A stretch of DNA of 64,000 nucleotides, from the NCBI RefSeq assembly GCF_022201045.2, contig NC_068564.1:4030001-4094000 (forward strand), written 5' to 3'. This document shows, piece after piece, positions 1 to 11,469 of the stretch. Positions within the stretch are counted from its first letter, which is position 1, and each line of letters begins with the position of its first letter. Source of the stretch: Citrus sinensis (Eukaryota; Streptophyta; Magnoliopsida; Sapindales; Rutaceae). The notes under the pieces were generated by a model. It had not been told where the DNA came from. It did not search any database and saw only the letters and a list, made by a program, of their open reading frames with translations. The position numbers and the translations under genes were made by a program.

Positions 1-1200
1 AAAAGTAAAATAAATCAGGCTTTAAGGATTTTGTTAAGCTCATGAATCATGATGAGTTAATGAAAATAAAAGACAGACGGGAATATAACTTTGCTCTGAT
101 GATCAGACTCTAAACAAGTAACTTTTGAGGCACTTGGACCAATGACATTTAGAAATAGCAAGAAACTTTCACAGCTCTTATGCCTCAGTTAAATCCAAGA
201 ATAATACTGCATTCGTAAATACCATGACAGCCTATCATGCAATTCTTGAAAAGTTTCTGTTGACACAAACAACATCTCATACTATTATTAGCAGTGTGAA
301 TTGAATATTTCCAGAGCGAAGCAACTACATGGCAAACAGGTTGACATGTTGCATTTTAGGGGAGATGCCTCGTGATAAAATAGAGAAAGAGAAAAAAGTA
401 CAAAAACAACAGGAAGCAATGACCTCCCTAGTGAAAACATAACCACATGCCTCTTGCCCATTTAAATTAATAGTTATAATTTAGGAATAGGTGAACTAAA
501 TCTGCACTCTGTCAATTGAAATCAGTAAAAGGACGTGAGCTGCACAGGACAAGTATTGCAGAGAGTAACATACCGAGAACAAGGCCAAAAACAAATGCTT
601 GGTTTAAAAAAAAAAAGGAAAAAAGATAGTAAAAACATAACTTCTTGCCAAACATGCTGACACATGAATCCTTTTCAGGATCTATTTTAATAAAACATTA
701 ATTTGACACAAAATTTCCTGACAAATTTCAATATTCCTCGCATTTACACGTTAACTAGTTAGCTCCAAAGAAGGGCAGGGATCTTTACTGGAAGTGCATT
801 AATATTCAAGTTAAAGAGAAGCCGAAGTATGAAAGTACTATGACATGAAAATTAAAGCGAGATCATCAAAAAGTTTATGGATTCAAACTCATCAATGCTC
901 TATGAGCTAAAATTTTTAAGCTAGAAAATTGATAAACTTGCACCCACAAATTTGCAATTTCATAGCAAATATCCGATGTGTAACTGTAAACATCAAGTAA
1001 CATTTCATTATTAAAATAAATAAGTGTAGCCGAAACAATCAACGTCACAAAATTCCCTACTATTCTTAATCATACCCAACAGATAGCGAAAGCATTTTAG
1101 TTAAAACTGACCCCACAAAACAAAGAAAATCAAACACAAATTCTACACTAAAGAAAAAAAATAATTAAAACATTATTTATAATAATAAGTACCCAAATAC
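1..1200 (-). other. Intron of the BAG7-like gene (left part)
   Basis: The stretch is A+T-rich with frequent stops in all frames and begins, on the minus strand, with the splice donor after the BAG7-like exon. I found no further exon here. A 24-base AG...GT-bounded stretch near 568-591 could be a microexon, but its translation does not resemble BAG7. Confidence 0.55.
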
Positions 1201-1878
1201 CTGTCTCAAAACAACAGCCCCATGATCAGCAGCAGGCTCTTCGATCTCCACCACAAGTGTCGCACTCTCACATTTCTTCTTCTCCTTCTTCTTCTCTTTC
1301 TCTTTCTTTTCGGATTTGCTACCCTCGCCTGCATCAACAGTCGATGCTACGAAAGTGTAAGTCCGCGACTCGTCGTCTTTTCCCTTGATCTTAGCCGTCC
1401 ATTTATAGCTCTTATCAACCTTCTTCTCTTCCTCCTTCTTTTTCTTCCCTTTCTTAATCTCAGCCGTCCATTTATACTTCCGATCAACCGCACCTCCCTC
1501 GATCTCCGCAGTCCACGTGTACTTCCGATCCCCTCCGTCGACTCTCGCGCTGAGCAGCCGGTCGAACCTCGACTCCAGCAAGCTTACTCTGTCGCACAAA
1601 GTCTGTACCGACAACTCAGGCGCCGTTCTCCGCTGAATCCTCTTGTAGGAGTAAAACGACGGCGTTTGGTCGATCCGGACCAGATCGGTGACGGAATCGA
1701 AGATCTCGAAGGGGGTAGGGCTGGGGTTGAAGAAATCGAGAGCAGGGTTAAAAAAATCGAGAGCAGAGCTGAGATCGTGAACTTCGTCTTCTACGAAGGA
1801 GGGGAAAATGGAGGTTTCTCTGACCAAGACTGGAGGATAGTAGGGTTCGAGTAGCTCAACTTTCCTGAAGCGTCTCAT
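1201..1878 (-). CDS. BAG7: BAG family molecular chaperone regulator 7-like, first coding exon (partial, runs off left edge)
   Basis: This looks like the N-terminal 226 codons of a plant BAG7-type co-chaperone, an ER-associated Hsp70 partner in stress responses (family knowledge). The start is the ATG at 1878. The N-terminus with an RRFRKVELLEPYYPP stretch followed by a VRETSIF motif, and the later DSVTDLVRID segment, match the family as I know it. Four related blocks follow: YTWTAEI, YKWTAEI, YKWTAKI and YTFVAST, separated by lysine/glutamate-rich linkers. The exon ends after VVLRQ at a GT donor (1200-1199), in phase 0. The IQ motif and BAG domain must lie in exons to the left of the window, because no convincing continuation is visible in 1-1200. 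The frame stays open past the donor for seven codons, which I read as intron. Confidence 0.82.
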
Positions 1879-2344
1879 TTTTTCAGCGAGTTGAATCGGT
1901 TAACTCAGTGAGTTGGAGTTGAACGAGTGAGAGGGTTTTTGATAGGAATTTACGCGATGGGCTCTAACGGGATCATGATGCGTGCGTGCATTAAAGGACT
2001 TTTGAGAAGCAGAAGAGGACAAAATTTGTCACGAACGAGGCTGGATAAAGTTATTTCGTCAAAAAAGTGTCTGGCAGGGGTAATCTTGGAATTTTGCGTG
2101 GGAAAGTGACTGTAGTAGCTGGGGATACGATATTCGCCACGTAAAACAAGGCACATGAATAGACCGTAATGGGTCTCGTTGTGTAGTGAATTTATGGGGA
2201 CATGAGAATCTATCTATTGGTGCGATTACAATTTGCTTTTTCGGCGAAAAGGACAGTCTGATGGGTGCACCATGTGAGAACTCTGATCTGAGTCATCTGT
2301 CTGACCCCACCACGTGATCGCCAATAGGGATAGAATCTATATCC
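1879..2344. other. 5' flank of the BAG7-like gene
   Basis: This is the upstream side of the minus-strand BAG7-like gene and probably holds its promoter and 5' UTR. The short open frames on both strands have no recognisable product. No clear TATA box or other motif stands out. Confidence 0.4.
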
Positions 2345-2840
2345 ACGAGGCGTTAAATAATTTAATAATAATAATAATTTTTTAATTTAATATGATATTA
2401 TTTAATATTTTTATTTTTTTATATTATAATTATTAATATAAATAAATAATTTATTATTTAATAATATTATATTATATTTTTTATTTTTACATTTTATTTT
2501 ATTAATAAATTTATAATTTATTACGATTAATAATAAATATTTAAATATGAATAATATTAATTTAAAATTAATAATAATATAAAATATTAATATATTTTAA
2601 ATATATTAATATAATATGAAAAATATTAATATAATATAATATTTAATTTAAATTAATCATAAATAAATCAATACAGTACAGTGTAACACCAAACATTATA
2701 TAATATTATTATAATATAATAATAATATAATATAATATAATATAATATAATACAATATAATACAATACATCAATATAAAAATAATGTAATACATCATAAT
2801 ATAATATAATGTGACAAATGCACCCATAAGGTATTAAAAA
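2345..2840. repeat. Nearly pure A/T low-complexity tract
   Basis: About 350 bases (2355-2700) consist almost entirely of A and T with shifting TAA/ATT/ATA runs, followed by (AATAT)n-like and (ACAAT)n-like stretches to about 2800. There is no coding capacity. The minus-strand open frame crossing it is low-complexity plus part of the adjacent duplication. Such tracts may be matrix-attachment DNA, but that is inference. Confidence 0.8.
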
Positions 2841-2844
2841 ATTT

Positions 2845-3378
2845 GTTGTTTCTGCGATGCGGCGATGGGAGGTGACGGTTACGCTTTGTGGAGGCTTTTG
2901 GGAGTTATTATTATCATCGATCATGTGGCGGTTGAGACGTCTCCCATGCAGCTCTACGGTGAATCTTGATGAAGTACCGAATAAAATAAATGCATTAACA
3001 ATGTTATGAAATTGTACAAATGAATGTGCCTTTGTATAGATAGGCCCCATAATCTAACTATCGACTGGAAAAAGAAAAAAAGCGACTAGAACAAGCAAGA
3101 TCAATTCGACTTATCATATAAGCTAACTTAATTAAAAAAATAATTTAAGTACCTAAATTATATTTAACAAAGAAAGATGCAATTGCACTTTGAATACATT
3201 TTTCCTTTATTACACTGAAGTGTTTATGGAATTTGTATCTCTCATGATACGTATAAAAGAGAAGCCGCCTGAGAAGAATAATGAAACTTAAATATCATGA
3301 CATTACACCATATCAATTATCTAATTATAATGTAATTGCATTATGATTAATTAATTGGCAGTCTAAAAAATAAATTTT
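2845..3378 (-). repeat. Copy A of a ~530-bp dispersed duplication (upstream region of the 20.5-kb gene)
   Basis: By eye this is almost identical to 20603-21126, in the same orientation. It starts at a GTTTCTGCGAT block and ends at a shared TAAATTTTGTAT. I found one 8-base insertion and one substitution near the left end and no difference over the remaining ~500 bases. The other copy is the sequence immediately upstream of the minus-strand gene at 19930-20517. Copy A therefore carries that gene's promoter side without its coding part. No flanking target duplication is evident. Confidence 0.88.
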
Positions 3379-3389
3379 GTATAAGAAAA

Positions 3390-5575
3390 GCGGCGGCATG
3401 AATACATGATGAAGAAGAAAAGAAAGAAAAGAGGGATAGGGTTTTCATGGTTTATGTCGTGAAGGTCCCTAATCTATTAACAAATTCTCTTTTTACAAAA
3501 TAGTTAAGGAATTGTTCATTTAAGTCCTACATCTATTTGGGCTTAATGAAATTTAGTTTTGGGTCCAATATATTGGGCTTGATGGATTAAAATTAAGGGT
3601 TGGCTTATACTTGCCCACTAAAATTAAAGTTAAGTTTAGCACATAAAAAAAAAAAGGTTTGGTTTGATTTATGGCCTGATTCAAAGAGAAAGCAATTAGA
3701 AACTTAAATGAGAATTTTAAAGGATTCTTTCTATTTTTTACTGAAATTTTATCGTCGGAAAGAGAGTAATTAGAAACTTAAAAGATTTTTTTAAGAGAAT
3801 ATATAGATCTAGAAGGTTAACCACATAAATTTATAGAGTAATTTAACGTTATGATGTAGGTACGCTTTTGTATAATTTTATCATTAATTTTTGGTGATAC
3901 AAGATGTATATTCTTGGGTTTATAGGTAATTGTTTGGGTAAAAACTTGTTTAGTCCCTATATTATGAGGTTAGTGTCCATTTAGTCCCTGTATTTTTAAA
4001 AACACCTCAAAATGTCCCTGCTACTAAATATTGACACTTATGCCATTATTTTTTATTATTTTTAACTTGTTTTTACAATATTACATTTTTACAATAATGT
4101 TTCTTTTTTGGATATTAATAAAAAATTAAATTATCAAATTAAACTCAAAAATAAAATAAAAACAAAAAAGGTATATATTAATTTTTGTGGAAGCTTACGT
4201 ATGTCTAAAAAATTAATATCGTAAAAAATTACATTATCAATTTTTTTAGAAAAATTAATATTTTAACTCAAGAGTGTGTTTCACAAAAATTAATATATAT
4301 TTTTTATTTTATTTTATTTTTTAGTGTTAAACTGGTAATTTATTTTTTTCTTTTTAATAATGTCTAAAAAAATTATTATAATAGGGTTATTTTTTTCTTT
4401 TTAATAATGTCTAAAAAATTATTATAATAGGGCAATATTATAAAAATAAGTTAAAAAGAACAAAAGATAATGGCAAAAGTGTCAATAATTTAATGGTAGG
4501 GATGGTTTGAGGTATTTTTAAAAATATAGGGACTAAACGGGCACTAACTTCAAAATATAGGGACTAAACGAGCTTTTACCCTAATTGTTTTTACCAAAAA
4601 AATTTTGTCCCAAAAAATAGTATCAGCGTCTCTTCATGTTGAATCATTGAGAATCAAATTTATTTTTTATTACTGATTAAATCTCTGGTGTTTTCGAATT
4701 TAATAATACCAAAATTATTAAAACTATTGAATTTGAGAATAAATATGTAATTGTTTTTGCAGAATTTATTTTTTAAAATTCGGATTTACAGTTTAAAACA
4801 AAAATCAGATTCAAGATTTGTGGCCGGCGGCAATAACAGCTGCCAGGGCTAAGGTTGCTAGTGAAGCAGCCGTGGTTGCCTGTGGAAAAAGTGGCAACGG
4901 TCATCAAGTAAAACAAAAAAAAAGGAATAAAGAGATAAAAAAAAACCCAAAAAAAGGAGATGGATGCCTTTCGGCCGAGCAAACCAGCTACGGTCACCAC
5001 ACCGTGGCGGCATGACTACAGGATGAAGAAGAAAAGAAAGAAAAGATTGATAGGGTTTTCATGGTTAATATTGTGAAGGTCCTTGAGCTATTAACAAATT
5101 CTTTTGTAGCAAAATAGTTAAGGACTTTTTCATTTAAGTCCTACATTTATTTGGACTTAATGAAATTTAATTTTGGGCCCAATATATTGGGCTTGATCGA
5201 TCAAAATTAAGGGTTGGTTTATATTAGCTTAGTACAATTAAAGTTAAGTTTATCCCATTAAAAAAAAGTTTGGTTTGATTTTTGGGTTGGTTCATAGAGA
5301 GAGCAGTGAGAAATTTAAAGGAGAAATTTAAAGAATTCTTTATATTCTCTATAACATTCCATTATCTGAGAGAGAATAATGAGAAACTCAAAGGATTCTC
5401 TAGGAGAATATGTAGATCTGAAATGCCAACTATACAACCCTAGAGAGAAATTCAGCGTTATGAATTCAGGTATGTTTTCGTATAATTTTACTATTGATTA
5501 TTAGTGATACAACGTGTATATTCCTGGGTTTATAGGTGATGATTTTCACCAAAAGATTTTTTGTCCCAACAACTA
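3390..5575. repeat. Direct repeat of a ~0.55-kb unit (3390-3935 and 5004-5560)
   Basis: The unit begins with GCGGCATGA and a GATGAAGAAGAAAAG purine run, passes through an ATAGGGTTTTCATGG block, and ends with a GGGTTTATAGGT block. The copies differ at many scattered positions, so the duplication is older than the 2845-3378 one. Copy 1 is followed by a Mutator-like MITE; copy 2 lacks it. Between the MITE and copy 2 (about 4750-5010) there is a GC-richer stretch with GCCGGCGG that may be decayed coding DNA. I do not recognise the parent; an old LTR retrotransposon is possible. Confidence 0.7.
3936..4581. mobile_element. Mutator-like MITE, 646 bp, with 9-bp target-site duplication
   Basis: The ends are long terminal inverted repeats of about 150 bp starting GGGTAAAA and ending TTTTACCC. 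Both arms carry the TTTAGTCCCTATAT and TTTTTAAAAA blocks. The 9-bp sequence TAATTGTTT flanks both sides (3927-3935 and 4582-4590), which is the usual target duplication of Mutator-like elements. The second copy of the surrounding repeat, near 5540-5570, passes through the same point with no element and only one copy of the target, so it is a paralogous empty site. The element has no transposase and is non-autonomous. An imperfect internal duplication (TAATAATGTCTAAAAAA...) lies near 4350-4430. Confidence 0.85.
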
Positions 5576-6239
5576 GCTAAATAGAAAGTTAGGCAACATA
5601 CTTGAAAAAATCGAGTATTCTCAACTCTTTATTCGACTTACTTGAAAAAGTCGAGAATTTTTCAGACAATTTCTTATTTCAATTGAAGTCAAGTATTCCC
5701 AACTATTTACTTGACTAACATGGAAAAATCGAGAATTTATGCTGAATTATTAATTGTATATGGTTTGGTTAAAGTCAAGTATTCTCGACTATTTACCCGA
5801 CTTCGAGGATATGGGTTCAATTTTATGAGGATTTAATTGTTGTTATTTTTTTATTTTCTCTAATTTTTTAAAATATGTGTAAAATTTAAAAGTGTTATAA
5901 TTTAAGGCATGTATTGGGAATTTTGGAGGAAATTGGGTATATCTCACGCAATTCTCCGCTTCTCTACTATAAAAGCTCACTTAAGTACTTAGCATTGTTA
6001 GGAGTCATCATATAGTAAAGCGATGTATGTAATACAACTGCTTCAACAGTGAAAAAAAAGAACTTGAACAACCGGTATTTTACTGGTTGTTCATCTAATA
6101 ATTTTTTAAAAATTTATTTTTAATGTGAAAAAAATAAAATAAAAAATAAGGAAATTTATAAACAATTAAGATTAAAAAGATTTGAGTGAGAAAAATATTT
6201 TTAATTTAAAAGAAAGTTAAAAAAAAGAGTAAAATAACC
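5576..6239. repeat. Short repeated motif cluster and unassigned spacer
   Basis: From 5605 to 5810 a motif resembling AAGTCAAGTATTCTCGACTA recurs at least four times in both orientations, mixed with GTCGAGAATTT, giving overlapping imperfect palindromes. Downstream is a TATAAAAG at about 5970 with no gene behind it that I can recognise, then A/T-rich spacer. Confidence 0.5.
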
Positions 6240-7965
6240 ATGTTCCAATTTTTTTGGTTAAATATCAATATATTAGGTAGACGTTTCAAATTAATTTCAC
6301 ATATCCCTAATTTTTGTTAAACTTTCTCAATAATTGGTTTATTTGTTTCCACCTCTCAATCCACTAGTTTTATGTATATTATTCTTACTAAATTCGTTAA
6401 ATACAAATATTTTAGGTTAGATTCCAAGTAAATTCATTTCTCGTTGAATAAGTTCCTAAATTTAATTACACTTTCTCCCTTTTTGGTTTATATGTTTCAA
6501 CTATTATTTCACAAATTTTGCGTTCAATATACTAATTCGCTTGGTAAGATTTCAGTTATTTTGGTTAAATACCAAAACTATTTTTTTATTGTTAGATTAG
6601 TTCCTAATTTTGATTAAGCTTTTTTATATTTAGATTCACATGTTTCAAATTATTAGTCCATTAGTTTTGTGTTAGGTATTCATACTAAGTTCGTTTAATA
6701 CCAATATTTTAGGTTAGATTCCAAGTAATTTTCATTTCCTGTTGGATGAGTTTCTAATTTTCGTTAGATTTTCTCTCTTATTGGTTAAAATGTTTCATCT
6801 AATTATTCCTCTAGTTTTGTGTTGAATATATCCCATTAATTTGGACAAATTCTAATTATTTGGGTTAAGTACCAAATTTATTTTTCGTAATTTTATTTTG
6901 GTTACATAAGTCCCTAATTTTGGTTATACTTTCTCCCTTATGGGTTTATATGTTTCCATTATTATTCCACTAGTTTTGTGTTCAATATTTTAATTAACTT
7001 GGTAAGATTTCATTCATTTGGGTTAAACACCGAAATATTTTTTTAGGTGAAATTAGTTCCTAATTTTGGTTAAGCTTTTTCATATTTAGGTTCACATGTT
7101 TCAAATTATTAGTCCACTAGTTTTGTGTTAGGTATTCCTACTAAGCACATTCAATACCAATATTTTGAGTTAAATTCCAAGTAATTTCATTTCCCGTTGG
7201 ATGAGTTCCTAATTTTTGTTAGATTTTTTCGCTTATAGGTTCAAATATTTCATCTAATTATTCCTTTAGTTGTGTGTTGAATATTCCCATTAACTTGGAC
7301 AAATTCCAATTATTTGGGTTAAGTACCAAATTTATTTTTCGTAATTTTATTTTTGGTTAAATAAGTCCCTAATTTTGGTTATACTTTCTCCCTTGTGGGT
7401 TTATATGTTTCAATTATTTTTTCACTAGTTTTGTGTCTAATATTCCAATTAATTTGGTGAAATTTCAGTTATTTACTTAAATACCAAAATAATTTTTTTG
7501 TTAAATTAGTTCCTAATTTTGGTTAAGATTTTTCATATTTAGGTTCATATGTTTCAAATTATTAGTCCACTAATTTTTTGTTAGGTATTCCTACTAAGTT
7601 CGTTCAATATCAATATTTTGAGTTAGATTCCAAATAATTTTCATTTCCCGTTGGATGAGTTCCTATTTTTCGTTACACTTTCTCACTTATTGGTTCAAAT
7701 ATTTCATCTAATTATTCCTCTAGTTTTGTGTTGAATATTCTCATTCATTTGGTAAGATTCTAATTATTTAGGTTAAGTACAAAATTTATTTTTATAATTT
7801 TATTTTTGGTTAAGTATGTTCCTAATTTGGGTTATATTTTCTTGCATATAGTTTTATATGTTTCAACTATTATTTCACGAATTTTGCATTCAATATTCCA
7901 ATTAATTTGGTAAAATTTTAATTATTTAGGTTAAATACCAAAATTACTTGTATTACAGGAAACAA
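6240..7965. repeat. Tandem array of ~150-bp monomers in ~455-bp higher-order units
   Basis: About eleven monomers share a core reading roughly CACTAGTTTTGTGTT, then a TTGGTTAAAT-like block, then CCTAATTTTGGTTA. Three monomer types alternate in fixed order. Type A carries TTTCATTTCCCGTTGGATG (about 6730, 7187, 7643). Type B carries TTTCATCTAATTATTCC. Type C carries a CAATTATTATTCCACTAG-like segment. Identical types recur every ~455 bp, the hallmark of a higher-order repeat. The leftmost monomers (6240-6620) are more diverged. The array is A+T-rich and has no long open frame. Confidence 0.82.
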
Positions 7966-10900
7966 TAATTTTAATAAGTTGAATTATGTTTGAACCCTTA
8001 CTATTTTATAAAATATCAACTTACCATATAATACTGAAATTTTTTTATTGTAACCCTTAATCTTTTCTAATATTTTGGGTCCATAATCTAATTCCCTTTT
8101 ATATATATCATGAGATCTCTTGAACTTGATTGTTTATATACTTGAGCTTTTAGTCTCCATACATATTTATTCTCATTTTTTCATTTTAGTTGATTATTTT
8201 TAGTTATTGTTAAAATAAAATAATGCATTTATTTTCATCTCTCTCTTTACTTTTAAAAATAATTTCTTTAATTTTTCAAAACTTTGCCAGTAAATAAAAA
8301 ATAACATGTTAGAGCACATGCAATTGCTATGCTTCTCCAAAAAATAATTTTAAAAATTATGACGGCATAAGTTATAAAAAATATTTAAGCTAACAAAAAT
8401 TGAAACTTTCTTAATTTATTTAAGCTAACAAAAATCAAAACTTTCTTAATCTATTTGTGTTGAATTTTCTTTTTTCTTTTTTTTGGGATCAATTGACTTC
8501 AGGAGATTTATTGAACTGGAATTTATTTGTACTTAACTTTTGATCTTTATAAATGTTGTGCCCATTTTATCATTCCATTAATTATATTTATTTATCTTTA
8601 AACTAAAATAAATCAAGAATTAAGGTTTTTTTGAATTCAAACTAATTTTTTACCACTATGTTTTCTTTTCAAATTAGTTTTCTTAATTTCTTATTACTTC
8701 AACCAAAAAATTATGCTATTAATTATAAATATTATACTTGTATTATTATCGCTATTATTATTATTATTTTGCTCTTACTAAAATTATTATTATTACCATC
8801 TTGCCCCATGAGATTTGTGAACAATATATATATATATATATATATTATAATGAGTATCCTTCTTTTTCGTTTTTAAGTATGGATATAATTTTTAATTTAT
8901 AAAATAAGTTCTTAAATTTTCATGACTTAACTAAAATAATTTTTAAGAGTTTATTATGGCTAAAATGGTTATGAAAATTTATTACTATAGTAGCAACACT
9001 TTATACCATACCATTTCGTATTTATTACTACACCAAAATTTGTTTATTTATTTTATGATTATCCCATGAACTGTGAAAATTAACTTTTGTATTAAAATTG
9101 AAAAATTTGTAAATTAGTATTACTTTGATCCAATTCTACTAAGCCACAATTTAATTATTTTTAATGAATGCTTTAAGCACAGTAAACGCAATTCAAATTG
9201 AACAATATTTAAAAAAAATTAAAAAATCAATGCAATCAAGAAAAAAGAAAATATATTAAACATTAATTTTTCTTCCTAAATTAAATATTGAAAGGATATT
9301 TTTCTCTAATAGATAAATTCAACACCGCAATTTAACAATAATGTCGGCTTTTATTTTTAAACTATTTTTTTATTACTCCAAATTGCAATACATTTTTTAC
9401 AAGTCATAAAAATTAATAACCAATAATGAAAGTATCTTTATTTATTCAATATCAATATTCATTACTTCAGGAGATATGATCATAAATTTGATTATCTCTT
9501 GTACAAACAAAATAAGTTAATCATTTTTCACGACTTAAACAAAAATTATCTTAGTAGCTAAAATTATTTTTAAAAGCTGAATAAATTTGGATGGATATTC
9601 CAACTAATATGGTGTTACAATATAACACTATGGTATAAGAAACAACATTCACTGATATGATTTTGATCTGCACTTAATAATGGAGTTTCACATTAATTAA
9701 GAATTGCTCAATTGGAGGATGAATTAAACAAAAATTAAGTTCATTTACAACCGAATTAGATGGTAGCCAATTCTTGTTCATTACTCAATTATATAGCATT
9801 AGTTCATTCAAAAACTTATAATTTGTTAAAATTATTATTTTTTAATTGAGTATCATTCTCGTTTAAATATCCCCATAAATTTCCAATTACCAAAATAAGT
9901 TATTCAATTTTTAGGACTTAACTAAAATACAATTATTTAGGACTCAACTAAAATAGTTTTTCAATTTTTATCATGACTAATATGGCATTAAAAAAAATAA
10001 CACCGCAGTTATAACATAAGATTATAATTTTGGTGTATTTTTATTATTTTTTAAATGGTTTGTTGGCATTTGTTTGTAAATGAAATTACAATACCCTATT
10101 AATTTATCTAATGCATAAAAATACTAATCAAATAAAAATTCCATTCATTGAAACAGGTATATGAGAATTTTTTACAAGCTTGCGAGAAAATAATTTTAAA
10201 AACTTTTAGCATCAAATAAAACCAATACAAAACTAAATCAATTTTCAATTTTCAAAAGCTAGATTTCAGATGCTGTTAGATCATAAGGGTCTCTGCATGT
10301 AAAAAAGAAAACCAAATAATATTAGAAAATAATTCTGCGAAATAATAAATAATATTCAAAATTTCAAATGCATGTCCTAAATTTCTTGAGTAGGATCAAA
10401 TAAACTTTGTTTTCAGTAGAAAAACTTTTAACCACAATTTTTAAAGAGATTTTTTTAACAACAATATTCATAATGTAAAAATTAATCTCGACCACCATGC
10501 TTATTCTATTTTTTAGCATCAATATTCAGATTATAGAAATTAATCTCGATCACGTTTATGTTAATTTTCAGTTAACAGAAAAGTGATCTTTGAAAGATAA
10601 ATACATCCGCAATAAACAAGAATAAATGGAGAAATGAAATATTCCAATATCTCAATGAAAAAAAATTAGATCTATAAGTGCTTCTTTATTTTAAACCTCA
10701 ACCTTTAACAACAGTTCTTCAAACTATAATATGACTTCTTGGCAACTCAATAATATTACATATTAAAACAATAACCTATATTATGGATTCAAAAAATTAT
10801 ATAACTCAAAAAAGAATTAGATACAAAGAACAAACTTGCTATCGTCATCTCGTTATAATACTTAGATTTTTGGAAGAGCTTCCTCAATCAAGAACACATT

Positions 10901-11469
10901 CATACAATCACAAATTGATTCACCTCCAAAAGCCAATCAATCAATCAAAAATGGAAGCTGCAATTAGAAAAAAAAACAGAATGCAAATAACTAAATATTT
11001 TTAAAATGGAAACTTTTAAGAGAAAAACTATTGAATGTTACCTTAATGATTCAGGAGACCAGTCTAAGCACAAGACGAGACAAACAAAATAATAAAGGAT
11101 GTCAATTTTACTAATCAATAGAATTGCAAGACTAAAATATTAGAAACAAACACAATAAGTAGTTCAATTCAAAGAAATAAATGCAATCAAGATAATATAG
11201 GAAGTTAAAAGGTATATACACATATCCTTCCCTCAATCTTGGGTCCCAACATTAACTAGGGTAGATACAATGGCCTTAGCAGAGTTCATAAAAAAGGTAT
11301 AAACAATGATGAAATATTTAGGTTACAAAAACACCAAATTCAAAATATTCAACTATACTCATCAAAAAAAAAAAAATTCAACTATAAATTACAACAATAA
11401 AGAAAACAATACTAAAGAAAACAACTTCAAACCCGAAGACTCTTTTTCTCGCTTGATTTTGGACGCATC
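7966..11469. other. Long A+T-rich intergenic DNA without recognisable genes
   Basis: The open frames here are short, of low complexity, and do not look coding. A (TA)n run lies at 8825-8845. A phrase close to AAAATAAGTTCTTAAATTTT...GACTTAACTAAAAT recurs in diverged form near 8903, 9510 and 9893, so part of this region is an old dispersed repeat. Nothing else stands out. Confidence 0.55.

Noticed and set aside
568..591. 24-base AG/GT-bounded possible microexon of the BAG7-like gene
   Set aside because: Its translation after the upstream exon does not resemble the BAG7 sequence, and such short bounded stretches occur by chance.
1222..1854. 210-codon plus-strand frame opposite the BAG7-like exon
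   Set aside because: It is the complement of a strongly coding minus-strand exon; its leucine-rich composition follows from the lysine/glutamate codons on the other strand.
2709..3050. 113-codon minus-strand frame, also found at 20540-20797
   Set aside because: Both copies lie in the duplicated upstream segment and run into low-complexity A/T DNA. The duplication alone explains the shared peptide.
5967..5985. TATAAAAGCTCACTTAA similar to the KARI TATA region (14493)
   Set aside because: The match is short and limited to the TATA surroundings, with no gene downstream.
8658..8876. Hydrophobic 72-codon frame
   Set aside because: Ile/Leu/Tyr runs come from A/T-rich low-complexity DNA and a TA microsatellite.
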